NCBI GenBank assembly: GCA_035946955.1
Contig: DASYYE010000025.1
Coordinates: 1-54,408 of the forward strand
Length of the DNA stretch: 54,408 bases
Source of the DNA: DASYYE01 sp035946955
GTDB lineage: Bacteria > Actinomycetota > Actinomycetes > Streptosporangiales > Streptosporangiaceae
Direction: 5' to 3'
The position numbers were made by a program, and so were the translations under genes. Positions within the stretch are counted from its first letter, which is position 1, and the number at the start of each line of letters is the position of its first letter. The notes under the pieces are model-generated. The model did not search any database, was not told the origin of the DNA, and saw only the letters and a list, made by a program, of their open reading frames with translations. Shown piece by piece: positions 16,848 through 25,788 of the stretch.

Positions 16848-17591
16848 GTGGCCGGGGTGGCCACCGTTACGTTGGCGCGGCCCGAGGTGCGCAATGCCAT
16901 GTCCCCTGGCATGTGGCGCGGCCTCGCCGACATCGGCCGGTCGCTCCCGCCTGACGTGCGGGTGGTCCTCGTGTGCGGAGAGGGCCGCTCGTTCTCCGCC
17001 GGTCTCGACCTGCGACTGCTCTCCGGCGAGACGATCCCTGGCGACGCGGACGCCGGTGCCGAGCGCATCCCCAGCCCGGCCGACCCCGGCTTCGAGGACT
17101 GGATCGCCACCTACCAAGAGGGTTTCGCGTGGCTGCGCCACCCGCGCTTCGTGTCCGTGGCCGTCGTGCAGGGGCACGCGATCGGCGCGGGTTTCCAGCT
17201 GGCGCTGGGCTGTGACCTGCGTGTGGTCGCCGATGACGCCGTGTTCTGCATGAAGGAGCCCACACTCGGGCTGGTTCCGGACCTCATGGGGACAAAACCA
17301 CTTGTCGACATCGTGGGCCTGCCCCGCGCCATCGAGATATGCCTCACCGGCCGCATGGTCACCGCCAAGGAGGCCGCCGAGCTGCGGCTCGCCGAGATCG
17401 TCGTGCCCGCCGCCGAGCTGAACGCCTCCGCCGCCGACCTGGCCGCCGCACTGCTCGGGATCGACCCGGCCACTGCGGCGGCAACCAAGGAACTGCTCAT
17501 GGGCGCGTCCGGCAGGACGCTGGCGCAGCAGGCGGCCGCCGAACGGCGCACCCAGGCGGCCCTGCTCCGCTCAAGGTTGCCCCAGACATAA
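16848..17591 (+). CDS. enoyl-CoA hydratase/isomerase family protein
   Basis: At least 247 residues of the crotonase fold. Oxyanion-hole segments GRSFSAGLDL and GHAIGAGFQLALG are intact, as is KEPTLGLVPDLMGT in the active-site region and the C-terminal helix typical of the family. It should act on acyl-CoA, but hydratase versus isomerase cannot be told. The start is uncertain: the family's first strand (LRLEV) is encoded upstream at about 16824-16838, where no ATG, GTG or TTG is in frame. A CTG at 16782 overlaps the gbn stop (CTGA) and may be the true coupled start. It probably forms an operon with gbn. Confidence 0.85.
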   Translation: MAGVATVTLARPEVRNAMSPGMWRGLADIGRSLPPDVRVVLVCGEGRSFSAGLDLRLLSGETIPGDADAGAERIPSPADPGFEDWIATYQEGFAWLRHPRFVSVAVVQGHAIGAGFQLALGCDLRVVADDAVFCMKEPTLGLVPDLMGTKPLVDIVGLPRAIEICLTGRMVTAKEAAELRLAEIVVPAAELNASAADLAAALLGIDPATAAATKELLMGASGRTLAQQAAAERRTQAALLRSRLPQT

Positions 17592-17631
17592 CCCAGCCGC
17601 CGCGTACTCGCCCGGGCATGGTGCGCCATGT

Positions 17632-17740
17632 TGATAACAGCAAGAAACGCCCGGCTTTCCCCATGATCATGGAGACTTTTCAGTCATAGCGACTGAAAAG
17701 TCTCCATGATCATGGAACCTGCCTGATAACAGCAAGAGGC
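17632..17740. repeat. pair of TGATAACAGCAAGA direct repeats flanking a palindrome
   Basis: TGATAACAGCAAGA is found at 17632-17645 and again at 17724-17737, on both sides of the perfect inverted repeat at 17661-17715. The second copy continues GGC. A third copy with the same continuation (GAGG) lies inside fdhA at 41201-41216. Such flanking suggests a small mobile or amplified intergenic cassette. Confidence 0.55.
17661..17715. repeat. perfect 25-bp inverted repeat, 5-base loop
   Basis: Arms 17661-17685 and 17691-17715 are exact complements around ATAGC. Each arm begins or ends with the 12-bp palindrome CCATGATCATGG, so two GATC-containing palindromes bracket the structure; the inner arm contains GAGACTTTTCAGTC. 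It lies between the enoyl-CoA hydratase and ABC exporter genes. It could end transcription, but its length and nested symmetry look more like a REP/MITE-type element. Confidence 0.75.
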
Positions 17741-17810
17741 GGCCGCAGGGTGCGCTTATGCCCTGAGCGGAGCAGGGAAGATCGCGACCCCGTTGCGTGT
17801 TCCCTCCGGC

Positions 17811-19727
17811 ATGTACGCGCAATGGCACACGATGCGCTCATTCGCCCGGGACCGCGATGTCACGAGGCAGCGGCTGAGCAAAGGCAGTGTCCGCCGGATC
17901 CTCTCCTACGCCCGGCCATACCGGCTCGACCTGGTGCTGTTCCTGATCATGACCGCGTTGAGCGCGGTCATCACCGTGGCTGTGCCGCTGCTGTTCCAGA
18001 CCATCATCGACCAGGGCATCGTGCCGCGTCATGAGGCCGTGGTGTTCTGGGTCGCGGGCGTGGTGGCGGTGCTGGCGCTGGTCGCCGCGCTGCTGTCGGT
18101 CGGGACCCGCTGGTACTCCGCGCGCATCGGCGAGGGCCTCATCTATGACCTGCGCACACAGGTCTTCCGCCACGTCCAGCAGCAGCCACTGGCGTTCTTC
18201 ACGCGGGCCCAGACGGGTTCGCTTGTCAGCAGGCTGAACAGCGACGTGATCGGCGCGCAGCAGGCGCTGACCTCGACCCTGTCCTCGGTCGTGTCGAACG
18301 TGCTGAGCCTCGCGCTGGTGCTGGGCGCGATGATCTACCTCTCCTGGCTGGTCACGGTGGTCGCCCTGGTGATGCTGCCGCTGTTCATCCTCCCGGCGCG
18401 GCTGGTCGGCCGGCGACTGCAGCGGCTCACCAGGGAGTCCATGCAGCTCGACGCCGAGATGGGCTCGACCATGACGGAGCGCTTCAATGTGGCGGGCGCG
18501 ATGCTGGTGAAGCTGTTCGGCAACCCCGAGCTGGAGGCGCGGAGTTTCGCGGACCGTGCGGCCAGGGTGCGCGACATCGGCGTGGTCACCGCCATGTTCG
18601 GAGCCACCCTGTTCATTGCGCTGACGCTGCTGGCCTCAATGGCCACCGCCGTGGTCTACGGGCTCGGCGGCGGGCTGGTCAACCACGGCGCGTTCAAGAT
18701 CGGCGCCCTGGTGGCCCTGGCCGCCCTGCTCGGCCGGTTGTACGGGCCCATCACGTCCCTGTCCAATGTGCAGGTGGACGTGATGACCGCGCTGGTGAGC
18801 TTTGACCGGGTGTTCGAGGTGCTCGACCTCAAGCCGCTGATCGCGGAGCGGCCGGGGGCGATGGCCCTGCCGCAGCCGGGCAATGGCGCCGGGCCCGGGC
18901 CCGCCCCGGCGGTGGAGTTCGACCACGTGTCGTTCCGCTACCCCACCGCGAGCGAGGTCTCGCTGGCGTCACTGGAGTCGATCGCGCTCGCCCAGCCCGA
19001 GCGGGCCAATGCCGGCCAGGACGTGCTGCACGATGTGAGCTTCGTGGCCCCGTCCGGTCAGCTCACCGCGCTCGTCGGCCCGTCGGGCGCGGGCAAGACC
19101 ACCATCACCCACCTGGTCTCGCGGCTGTACGACGCGCGGGAGGGCACGGTCCGCCTCGGCGGCTACGACGTCCGCGACCTGACGCTGGACTCGCTGCGGG
19201 AGGCAGTGGGCGTGGTCACCCAGGACGCGCACATGTTCCATGACACGATCCGCGCCAACCTGGCGTACGCGCGCCCGTTCGCGACCGAAGAGGAGCTCAT
19301 CGAAGCCTGCCGGGCGGCGCAGATCTGGGACCTGGTCGCGACCTTGCCCGACGGCCTGGACACGGTGGTGGGGGACCGGGGGTACCGCCTGTCAGGTGGG
19401 GAGAAGCAACGGCTGGCCATTGCCCGGCTGCTGCTCAAGGCCCCCTCGGTGGTCGTGCTCGACGAGGCCACCGCGCACCTGGACTCCGAGTCGGAGGTCG
19501 CGGTGCAGCGAGCGCTCAAGACGGCGCTGGCGGGACGGACCTCGATCGTGATCGCCCACCGGCTGTCGACCATCCGGGAGGCCGACCAGATCCTGGTCAT
19601 CGACGGCGGCCGGGTGCTCGAGCGCGGCCGGCACGAAGACCTGCTCACCGACGCCGGCCTGTACGCGGAGCTGTACCACACGCAGTTCGCCAGCCAGGAG
19701 CCCGCTGTCCGGGCACTGGGCGCCTAG
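17811..19727 (+). CDS. ABC exporter, fused membrane and ATPase domains (half transporter)
   Basis: 638 residues from ATG 17811 (TTG 17793 and ATG 17832 are alternatives; no start has a strong ribosome site). Residues 30-320 hold six membrane helices of the type IV exporter fold with coupling motifs; 365-640 hold the ATPase: Walker A GPSGAGKTT, VVTQDAHMFHDTI, signature LSGGEKQR, Walker B VVVLDEATAHLD and IAHRLSTI. A 20-residue insert (SEVSLASLESIALAQPERAN) sits before Walker A. Lipid, peptide or drug export are all possible; it would act as a homodimer, as no partner half-transporter is adjacent. Confidence 0.88.
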   Translation: MYAQWHTMRSFARDRDVTRQRLSKGSVRRILSYARPYRLDLVLFLIMTALSAVITVAVPLLFQTIIDQGIVPRHEAVVFWVAGVVAVLALVAALLSVGTRWYSARIGEGLIYDLRTQVFRHVQQQPLAFFTRAQTGSLVSRLNSDVIGAQQALTSTLSSVVSNVLSLALVLGAMIYLSWLVTVVALVMLPLFILPARLVGRRLQRLTRESMQLDAEMGSTMTERFNVAGAMLVKLFGNPELEARSFADRAARVRDIGVVTAMFGATLFIALTLLASMATAVVYGLGGGLVNHGAFKIGALVALAALLGRLYGPITSLSNVQVDVMTALVSFDRVFEVLDLKPLIAERPGAMALPQPGNGAGPGPAPAVEFDHVSFRYPTASEVSLASLESIALAQPERANAGQDVLHDVSFVAPSGQLTALVGPSGAGKTTITHLVSRLYDAREGTVRLGGYDVRDLTLDSLREAVGVVTQDAHMFHDTIRANLAYARPFATEEELIEACRAAQIWDLVATLPDGLDTVVGDRGYRLSGGEKQRLAIARLLLKAPSVVVLDEATAHLDSESEVAVQRALKTALAGRTSIVIAHRLSTIREADQILVIDGGRVLERGRHEDLLTDAGLYAELYHTQFASQEPAVRALGA

Positions 19728-19737
19728 GGCGTGTCTG

Positions 19738-20170
19738 CCGGTCATCGAATCTCAGGGCAGAGCGACACCGGGACGCTGGTCCGCCACGCCGACAGCTATT
19801 CGGTGGGTGCGCTGCTGCTGCTGGCCTGCAAGACGCTCGCCTACGGCGTGTCGCGGGGCAGCTTCCGGGGCGGCCCCATCTTCCCGGCCCTGTTCATCGG
19901 CACAGCCGGGGGGTAGCAATGTCCCACCTGCCCGGCCTGCCGCTGGTGGCCGGGGTCGCCATGGGCATTGGCGTGATGACCGCCGTGGTGACGAAGCTGC
20001 CGCTGACCTCGGTCCTGCTCGCCAGCCTGCTGGTGCTCCCGGACGCCGCGAAGGTCATGCCGCTGGTGATCGTGGCGGTGGTCGTCGCCTACGTGACCGG
20101 TGCTCACATCGGGCCGCGCCCGGTGGATGGTGATGCGGCGGGACCCAGGGGCACTCAGGTGGTGCCGTAG
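19738..20170 (+). pseudogene. decayed ClC-type chloride channel, C-terminal part
   Basis: Two reading frames together give the last third of a ClC channel. The first has SVGALLLLACKTLAYGVSRGSFRGGPIFPALFIGTAGG and then a stop at 19914; the second resumes in the -1 frame with VAMSHLPGLPLVAGVAMGIGV and TKLPLTSVLLASLLVL, ending at 20170. The break lies in a run of six G at 19907-19912, one base short. The N-terminal two thirds are missing: the exporter gene ends 10 bases upstream. Its tail overlaps the convergent sulfotransferase end. Truncation shows it is dead whether or not the frameshift is real. Confidence 0.8.
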
Positions 20171-21153
20171 CCGACGCGGCGGAGTTCCTCGCCGGCCAGG
20201 GTCTCGACTTCATCGACCTGTTCGGAGGTCAGTGCCCGGCGCCACACACCCGGCTCCATCACAGTCGCGGTCACCCGGACGTCCAGTGGCATCATCCCGG
20301 CCTCGATGAACGTCGAGACCATGCGCACCGTGTCCGCGGGCTTGCGGACCATGTCCTCATAGCGGAGCGTGACCAACTGCTCGGCCGACAAGCGGGCCCG
20401 CAGCCGGGCGGCCAGCCGCACCGACCCGCGCCAGCGCATCGCGCACTTGCCAGCGAGGCTCGCCTCCGTCCACGCGACGCGGTCCTGCGCTGTCTCCACC
20501 CCGAGCAGTGGGTGGAAGGACTCGGTGTCGAGGTTCACGAACCCCGGCCTGAACCAGGCGACGGCCTCGGGGTCCGCTGCCATGGCGGCCGTTACGTCGC
20601 GGCCGTCCCGCACGACCTGGATGAGCCGCGCGTCGCCGAAGGCATCCACCAGTGAGTCCGCGCAGTACAGGAGGTTCGGGCTGGCGTCACCGTAACGCTG
20701 GACCGACCGTTCGCCCACACACGGCCCGGCCCCGGGCACCCCGCTCGCCTCTCGGCACTGGCGTGAGCAGCCCAGGCAGCAGTGGGCATTGACCTGCCAG
20801 CCCTGGGCGAACGCGTCCCGCAGCACGCTGGCGGCGGCGTCAGGGTGGCCACGGGCGATGCTGGGTGTGCGGGCGAACGCGTGGACGACCGGCACGACCC
20901 AGCGCTGCCCGAGCGTGACGTGGAAACCCTCCGTGCGCTTGAGCGCGGACGCGAGGATCTCGGTGCCCGACCCCGGCGGGCCGAGCACGAACACGGGCTG
21001 CGCCACCTTGCGGCCGTTGACCACCAGGATGTGGGGTTTGGGTGTGGTGGGGGCGGGAGGAGCGGCCGGTGTCCCGGCTGGCGTTGTCCCAGCCCCAGCC
21101 GGTGCTGCGCCGGTTGGGCCGGCCCAGCCAGTGGACTGGGGGATCGTGGTCAA
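20155..21153 (-). CDS. sulfotransferase-family protein
   Basis: 332 residues, TTG start overlapping the GH15 stop (TTGA), so translationally coupled. After an Ala/Pro/Thr-rich N-terminus (1-45), FVLGPPGSGTEILASAL resembles the PAPS 5'-phosphate loop and FGDARLIQVVRDGRDVTAAM the 3'-phosphate/RDPRD region of the Sulfotransfer_3 family; VTLRYEDMVRKPADTV is the family's YEDL-type block. An unusual Cys cluster (AHCCLGCSRQC, then PCVGE) lies between them and might bind metal. The acceptor is unknown; a carbohydrate or lipid is plausible beside a glycosidase. Confidence 0.78.
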   Translation of the reverse strand: MTTIPQSTGWAGPTGAAPAGAGTTPAGTPAAPPAPTTPKPHILVVNGRKVAQPVFVLGPPGSGTEILASALKRTEGFHVTLGQRWVVPVVHAFARTPSIARGHPDAAASVLRDAFAQGWQVNAHCCLGCSRQCREASGVPGAGPCVGERSVQRYGDASPNLLYCADSLVDAFGDARLIQVVRDGRDVTAAMAADPEAVAWFRPGFVNLDTESFHPLLGVETAQDRVAWTEASLAGKCAMRWRGSVRLAARLRARLSAEQLVTLRYEDMVRKPADTVRMVSTFIEAGMMPLDVRVTATVMEPGVWRRALTSEQVDEVETLAGEELRRVGYGTT

Positions 21154-23060
21154 TGTGTCCCGCGCCCGGTGTCGCTGTGCGTGCGGCCGCCCTTCCGGCG
21201 GCAGTGGACCGGCTGGTGCGAGCCCAGGTTGAGTGCCGCCTGGATGAGCGCCATGTGGCTGAACGCCTGGGGGGTGTTGCCGACCAGGCGGCCGTACCGT
21301 GGGTCGAACTCTTCGCTGAGCAGGCCGACGTCGTTGCGCAGCGACAGCAGCCGGTCGAACAGTTCCGTTGCCTCGTCGAACCTGCCGATCAGGTGCAACG
21401 CATTGACCAGCCAGAAGCTGCAGGCCAGGAACGCGCCTTCGCTGCCGGACAGCCCATCGACCCCTGACCTCCCCTCGCTCAGTGAGTAGCGGCGCAGCAG
21501 GCCGTCGGACATGAGCTCACGCTGGAGCACCTCGACGGTGGAGACCACCCGCGGGTCATTACCCGGCAGGAAGCCCACCTCGGGGATGAGCAGCACCGCG
21601 GCATCGAGTTCGGTGGACCCGTAGTACTGCGTGAACGTCCCGCGGGCGGGGTCGAACCCCTTGTCGCACACCTCCTGGTGGATCCGGTCACGGACCTCGC
21701 GCCACCGCTCGACCGGGCCCGGCAACCCCTGGCCCACCGCGCGGCAGGCGCGGTCGAAAGCAACCCACGCCATGACCTTGGAGTGCACGAAGTGGCGCCG
21801 TGGGCCGCGGACCTCCCAGATGCCCTCGTCCGGCTGCTCCCAGGTCTTTTCCAGGTATCCGAGCAGCGTCCGCTGCAGTGACCAGGAGTGCTTGTCCGCG
21901 GCGACCCCGGACTCCCGCCCCATGTTGAGCGCGTCGATCACTTCGCCGTAGACGTCGAGCTGGAGCTGGTTGACCGCGGCATTGCCGATCCTGACCGGGG
22001 CGGACTCCTCATAGCCGGGCAGCCAGTCGGCCTCCCACTCCTCCAGGCGCCGCTCACCAGCCACCCCGTACATGATCTGGACGTCCCGGGGGTCACCGGC
22101 CACGGCCCTGCCCAGCCACTGCCGCCACGCGGCCGCCTCGTCGTTGTACCCGGTGCGCAGCAGGGCCTCCAGGGTGATCGTGGCATCCCGCAGCCAGCAG
22201 TAGCGGTAGTCCCAGTTGCGCTCGCCCCCGATGTCCTCAGGCAGGGAGGTGGTGGCCGCGGCTACTATCCCGCCAGTCGGCTCGTAGGTGAGGGCTTTGA
22301 GGGTGATGAGCGAGCGGACCACCGCGTCGCGGTAGTGGCCCTGGTAGGTGCCCCGGGACACCCACTTCTCCCAGAACTCCCTGGTGATCTCCAGCTGCTT
22401 GGCGTACTCGCACGATTCGGGTGGCTCCTGGTAGGAGGGCGCCCAGGTCAGCACGAAGGGCACTTCGTCACCGGGTGCGACGGTGAAGCTGGCACGGTGT
22501 GCCATGTTGCGCCCGGTCATGGGCGCCGGCGTGTCCAGCCACAGGGAGTCCGGCCCCGCGACAGCGGCGATCCGGCCGTCCACCCGGCGCACCCACGGGA
22601 CGACCTTGCCGTAGCCGAACCTGAACCGCACCACGCATTCCATGTCGACCGTGCCGTGGATACCCGTGACGACCCGGATGAGGACCGGTGCCTGGCCGTC
22701 GCGGGGCGGCATGAAGTCGGTCACGTCGGCCACGCCGGTGGCGGTGGTCCACCGGGTGCGCAGGATGAGTGTCTCGCCCACGTACTCGCGTGACGCCTGG
22801 GGCTCGCCCTGCCCGGCGGCGCCGGCAGCGCCCGCGGCGGCATGGGCGTGTGCCGAGGCACGCCCCGGCGTGCAGGCGGGTGGCGAGCCCGCGGCCGCGA
22901 TACGCCACAGTCCATGGTCTTCGGTGCCCAGCAGGCTGGCGAAACAGGCACCGGAGTCGAACCGTGGCAAGCACAGCCACTCGATCGAACCGTCCCGGCC
23001 GACCAGCGCCGCCGACTGCATGTCGCCGACGAGGGCGTAGTCCTCAATGAGTCCCGCCAC
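21150..23060 (-). CDS. glycoside hydrolase family 15 protein
   Basis: 636 residues, GTG start with AGGAGG 6 bases before. N-terminal beta domain (IEDYALVGDMQSAALVGRDG, IEWLCLPRFDS) and (alpha/alpha)6 catalytic barrel (TSLPEDIGGERNWDYRYCWLRDA, then GLLSEEFDPRYGRLVGNTPQAFSHM). The first Glu region and the LSEE Glu fit the catalytic acid and base of GH15 glucoamylase/trehalase-like enzymes. Actinobacterial members include trehalases. There is no signal peptide, so it acts in the cytoplasm. A 40-residue Ala/Gly-rich insert (about 57-90) varies within the family. It is the first gene of a two-gene unit with the sulfotransferase. Confidence 0.9.
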   Translation of the reverse strand: MAGLIEDYALVGDMQSAALVGRDGSIEWLCLPRFDSGACFASLLGTEDHGLWRIAAAGSPPACTPGRASAHAHAAAGAAGAAGQGEPQASREYVGETLILRTRWTTATGVADVTDFMPPRDGQAPVLIRVVTGIHGTVDMECVVRFRFGYGKVVPWVRRVDGRIAAVAGPDSLWLDTPAPMTGRNMAHRASFTVAPGDEVPFVLTWAPSYQEPPESCEYAKQLEITREFWEKWVSRGTYQGHYRDAVVRSLITLKALTYEPTGGIVAAATTSLPEDIGGERNWDYRYCWLRDATITLEALLRTGYNDEAAAWRQWLGRAVAGDPRDVQIMYGVAGERRLEEWEADWLPGYEESAPVRIGNAAVNQLQLDVYGEVIDALNMGRESGVAADKHSWSLQRTLLGYLEKTWEQPDEGIWEVRGPRRHFVHSKVMAWVAFDRACRAVGQGLPGPVERWREVRDRIHQEVCDKGFDPARGTFTQYYGSTELDAAVLLIPEVGFLPGNDPRVVSTVEVLQRELMSDGLLRRYSLSEGRSGVDGLSGSEGAFLACSFWLVNALHLIGRFDEATELFDRLLSLRNDVGLLSEEFDPRYGRLVGNTPQAFSHMALIQAALNLGSHQPVHCRRKGGRTHSDTGRGTH

Positions 23061-23220
23061 TGAGCCTCCTGGTCACGGCCGCCTTACTGGCTCATCCCCG
23101 CCTGTGGCCTGGGACGCGTCCCGCGCAGGTACGCATTATGCCTTCTGCCGGCTCAACCGTACCCGTAAGGGCCCCCTCCCGCGCGTAAGCCGGAGTCCTG
23201 GCAGGACATAGGCTCCGGCT

Positions 23221-23565
23221 ATGCCATCAACCCGGGGACGCGCGGCCGCGCTTGCCGCCGTACTGGCGCTGCTGGCCGGCGGCTGCGCCCAGTTCGACTC
23301 CGCGCTCGGGCAGCGGGAGGCGGTCGTCCAGTTCCGCCCCGGGACAACAAACGTGGCCCGCCTGGCGGTCCGTGCTGCCTGCTCGCGGGTGCCGCAGGCG
23401 AAGCCGGAACCGCTGCCCAAGGACCACCTGGCGGTCGACCTCCTCTACGACGTCCGTTACCAGGTCAGCAATGCCTCCGACGGCGACCTTGCCCGTCTCC
23501 AGGAGTGCCTGCAGCGTTTCCCGTCGGTCACCGGGATCGAGTTCAACGGCCCTGGCGGCACCTAG
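23221..23565 (+). CDS. small lipoprotein, unknown function
   Basis: 114 residues. Residues 1-22 are a lipoprotein signal with lipobox LAGGC. The mature part has a further Cys pair (RAACSRV and LQECLQRF) and a short alpha-beta pattern (VVQFRPGTTNVARLAV, LLYDVRYQV, VTGIEFNGPGG), resembling a ferredoxin-like fold of membrane-anchored actinomycete lipoproteins. I do not recognise a named family. The gene stands alone between GH15 (divergent) and a secreted glycosidase-like gene (convergent). Confidence 0.7.
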   Translation: MPSTRGRAAALAAVLALLAGGCAQFDSALGQREAVVQFRPGTTNVARLAVRAACSRVPQAKPEPLPKDHLAVDLLYDVRYQVSNASDGDLARLQECLQRFPSVTGIEFNGPGGT

Positions 23566-23628
23566 GACATCTCGCAGCCTGCTACCCACCGCAGCCTGTA
23601 ACCACGCCCTGAGTGCGTCTGGCAGGGG

Positions 23629-24675
23629 TCAGGGGGAGGGTGCGAAGGCGGCGGCGCGGATGGCGTTCCATTGCCATGCGGGCCGCGGGGGCGCGCCACC
23701 GGACTGGTAGAAGAAGGAGTACCAGAGGATCGCCGTAGGGCTGGAGTTCGCCAGGATGTCGTCACGCTCCTGGCGCATCTGGCGGGCGGTCGGGAAGGGG
23801 CCAGTCAGGCCGACGTCGGGTTCGCCGTCTCCGAACGCCTGCACCGACAGCACCAGCCCGCTCTTGTGGAACTGCGAGACGTATCCCTGCTGGGCCGACG
23901 CGATCGTGTCCCACCCGCTGACCGGGCATGGCCGGGCGGGATAGACGGGGTAGTAGTCGCCGCCGACGACACCGGCCGTGCCGATGAACGGCAGGATCGC
24001 GCTGCCGTTGCCGCAGGGGAGCCCTGAGCCGCCCTCGTTGGAGACGACGAAGGTGGCATGGCTGGGGTCGGCGGCGTGGATGAGGTTGCCCCATGCCTGC
24101 AGTTGCTGCGGCGCCGCTGGGTCCGGGTGGTCGGCCTGCCACAGGTTCGGCTCGTCGCCGATGAGGTACATCCAGGTCTCGGGCTGGGTCTTCAACTGGC
24201 CGACGACCCACTGGGCGAGTTCGGCATTGGTTGCGCATGCCGCGCTGCCGGCACGGCAGGAGGCGGCCATCTGGGGGTAGAGGGCCAGGGCAGCGGTGCC
24301 GCCCAGGCCGTCAGTGCCCCAGAAGGACGGGTCGTCCAGGTCCCAGACCATGGTGAGGCCGAGGGACTGGGCGTAGCGGCCGTAGGCCAGCAGGTTGGCC
24401 ATGGACCCGAACAGGTCGCCGTAGTTGACGACGGTGGCGAAGCCGGCGTTGCTCATGACCGCCAGACGGGCCTCGCACCTGGCGAGGGAGCCCGGTCCGG
24501 TGCCGAGCTGGCAGTACTCATACAGCCCCTGCGGCGGCAGCCCCGCTGCGTCCTGCAGGTCCAGGCGGGTGGCCGCCGGTGCCAGGGCGACCGCCACCAG
24601 TTGCGACGCCAGCATCGCAACGGTCAGCGCCGCCACCTTGACGGTGAGGCGCGTGGTACGCCCGAGCATGGTCAC
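23629..24675 (-). CDS. secreted glycoside-hydrolase-like protein
   Basis: 348 residues from GTG 24675 (ATG 24669 is equally possible). Signal peptide about residues 1-36 (VAALTVAMLASQLVAVALAPAA). The mature protein has the pattern of a TIM-barrel hydrolase: GFATVVNYGDLFGS, GLTMVWDLDDPSFWG, TWMYLIGDEPNLW (acidic residues at a strand end), GVVGGDYYPVYP, SPTAILWYSFFYQ. No exact GH family can be given. Four or more Cys suggest disulfides outside the cell. It is divergent from the beta-lactamase-fold lipoprotein. Confidence 0.72.
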   Translation of the reverse strand: MTMLGRTTRLTVKVAALTVAMLASQLVAVALAPAATRLDLQDAAGLPPQGLYEYCQLGTGPGSLARCEARLAVMSNAGFATVVNYGDLFGSMANLLAYGRYAQSLGLTMVWDLDDPSFWGTDGLGGTAALALYPQMAASCRAGSAACATNAELAQWVVGQLKTQPETWMYLIGDEPNLWQADHPDPAAPQQLQAWGNLIHAADPSHATFVVSNEGGSGLPCGNGSAILPFIGTAGVVGGDYYPVYPARPCPVSGWDTIASAQQGYVSQFHKSGLVLSVQAFGDGEPDVGLTGPFPTARQMRQERDDILANSSPTAILWYSFFYQSGGAPPRPAWQWNAIRAAAFAPSP

Positions 24676-24813
24676 TCTCTACCAGAGCTATGCTCGCTGC
24701 GAAAGACTCTTTACCAGATTCTGAAGTGGGCCGCGGCGCAGCGGCCGGGCTGGCGCATCCGCTCGGTGGCAAACCGTCTCCCGGGCAAGGCGGCGGTCCG
24801 TATGCTCCAAGCC

Positions 24814-25788
24814 ATGGCGCAGCACAGTGGGGCGGTGACGGCTGCCCGCACGCGGAGGTGGGCCGGGGGACTGCTGACCCTGGTGGTGCTAGCTGGCACC
24901 GCACTGACCGGGTGCGGGCTGGTCGGTGGGCAGTCCACGGCATCCTCGGTCGGCATACAGGCGTCGCGGGGCCCCACGCCAACCTCGGGAGTCTCCCCGT
25001 CGCCTTCGCCCGCCTGCCCCCCGGCACCCGCCAAGTTCTCGTGCGTCATGCGGGCGCGTATCGCCGCCGTGCAGCAGTACCTGCGCCGCCGCCCAGGCGT
25101 GGTCGGGGTCGTGCTGCGTGACCGCACCACCGGTGCGCTGTGGCAGAACCCCCAGGCCCGCACCCCGGTCTACATGGCCTCCACGAGCAAGCTGGCCATG
25201 GCGACCACGCTGCTGCTGGAGAACCAGTCCGGCGCCATCCACCTGAGCCCCGCCGACATGGCGACCATGCACCAGATGCTGCATGTCAGTTCGGACCAGG
25301 ACGCCGACGCCCTGTGGTTCAAGTTCGGTGCGCCGTTCTACACGTCGATGTTCCCCAAGATCGGGCTGGCCCATGCCCGGTACCTCGCGCAGGCGGGCGT
25401 GACGGGGCCGTACTGGGGCGAGATGATGTGCCCCGCCACAGACCTGAGCCGCCTCATCACCTACGTGCTCACGAAACTGCCCCCGCCATTGCGCGCCTAC
25501 TTTGAGAACACGCTCCGCCACGTCGCCGCCGACCAGCACTTCGGTGTCTGGGGCGCGGGCCCGGCCGAGCAGCCGGGCAACAAGGACGGCTGGTCGCTGG
25601 AGAAGCCGGGCTGGATCATCAACACGGTCGGCTTCGCCGGGCCGGGCGCCCGCTACACCCTGGCCGTGATGAACAGCCTGAACGGCCACGGCGGGTACCA
25701 CGACGGCACCGACACGGTGACCCAGGTGGCTGCCCTGCTGTTCCGCGGCCACCAGGTCCCGGCCCCCCGGGTGAGCGCAACCCCCTGA
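24814..25788 (+). CDS. beta-lactamase-fold serine hydrolase lipoprotein
   Basis: 324 residues from ATG 24814 (ATG 24802 also open). Lipoprotein signal with lipobox LTGC at about 31-34, Ser/Pro/Thr linker, then a class A beta-lactamase/PBP-like domain. MASTSKLAMA supplies the SxxK nucleophile and base; VSSDQDADALW lies where class A enzymes have SDN. A KTG box is not clear: the expected strand reads GWSLEKPGW or NKDGWS. With motif 3 degenerate, it may be a non-lactamase hydrolase of the same fold. It is anchored on the outer membrane face. Confidence 0.75.
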   Translation: MAQHSGAVTAARTRRWAGGLLTLVVLAGTALTGCGLVGGQSTASSVGIQASRGPTPTSGVSPSPSPACPPAPAKFSCVMRARIAAVQQYLRRRPGVVGVVLRDRTTGALWQNPQARTPVYMASTSKLAMATTLLLENQSGAIHLSPADMATMHQMLHVSSDQDADALWFKFGAPFYTSMFPKIGLAHARYLAQAGVTGPYWGEMMCPATDLSRLITYVLTKLPPPLRAYFENTLRHVAADQHFGVWGAGPAEQPGNKDGWSLEKPGWIINTVGFAGPGARYTLAVMNSLNGHGGYHDGTDTVTQVAALLFRGHQVPAPRVSATP

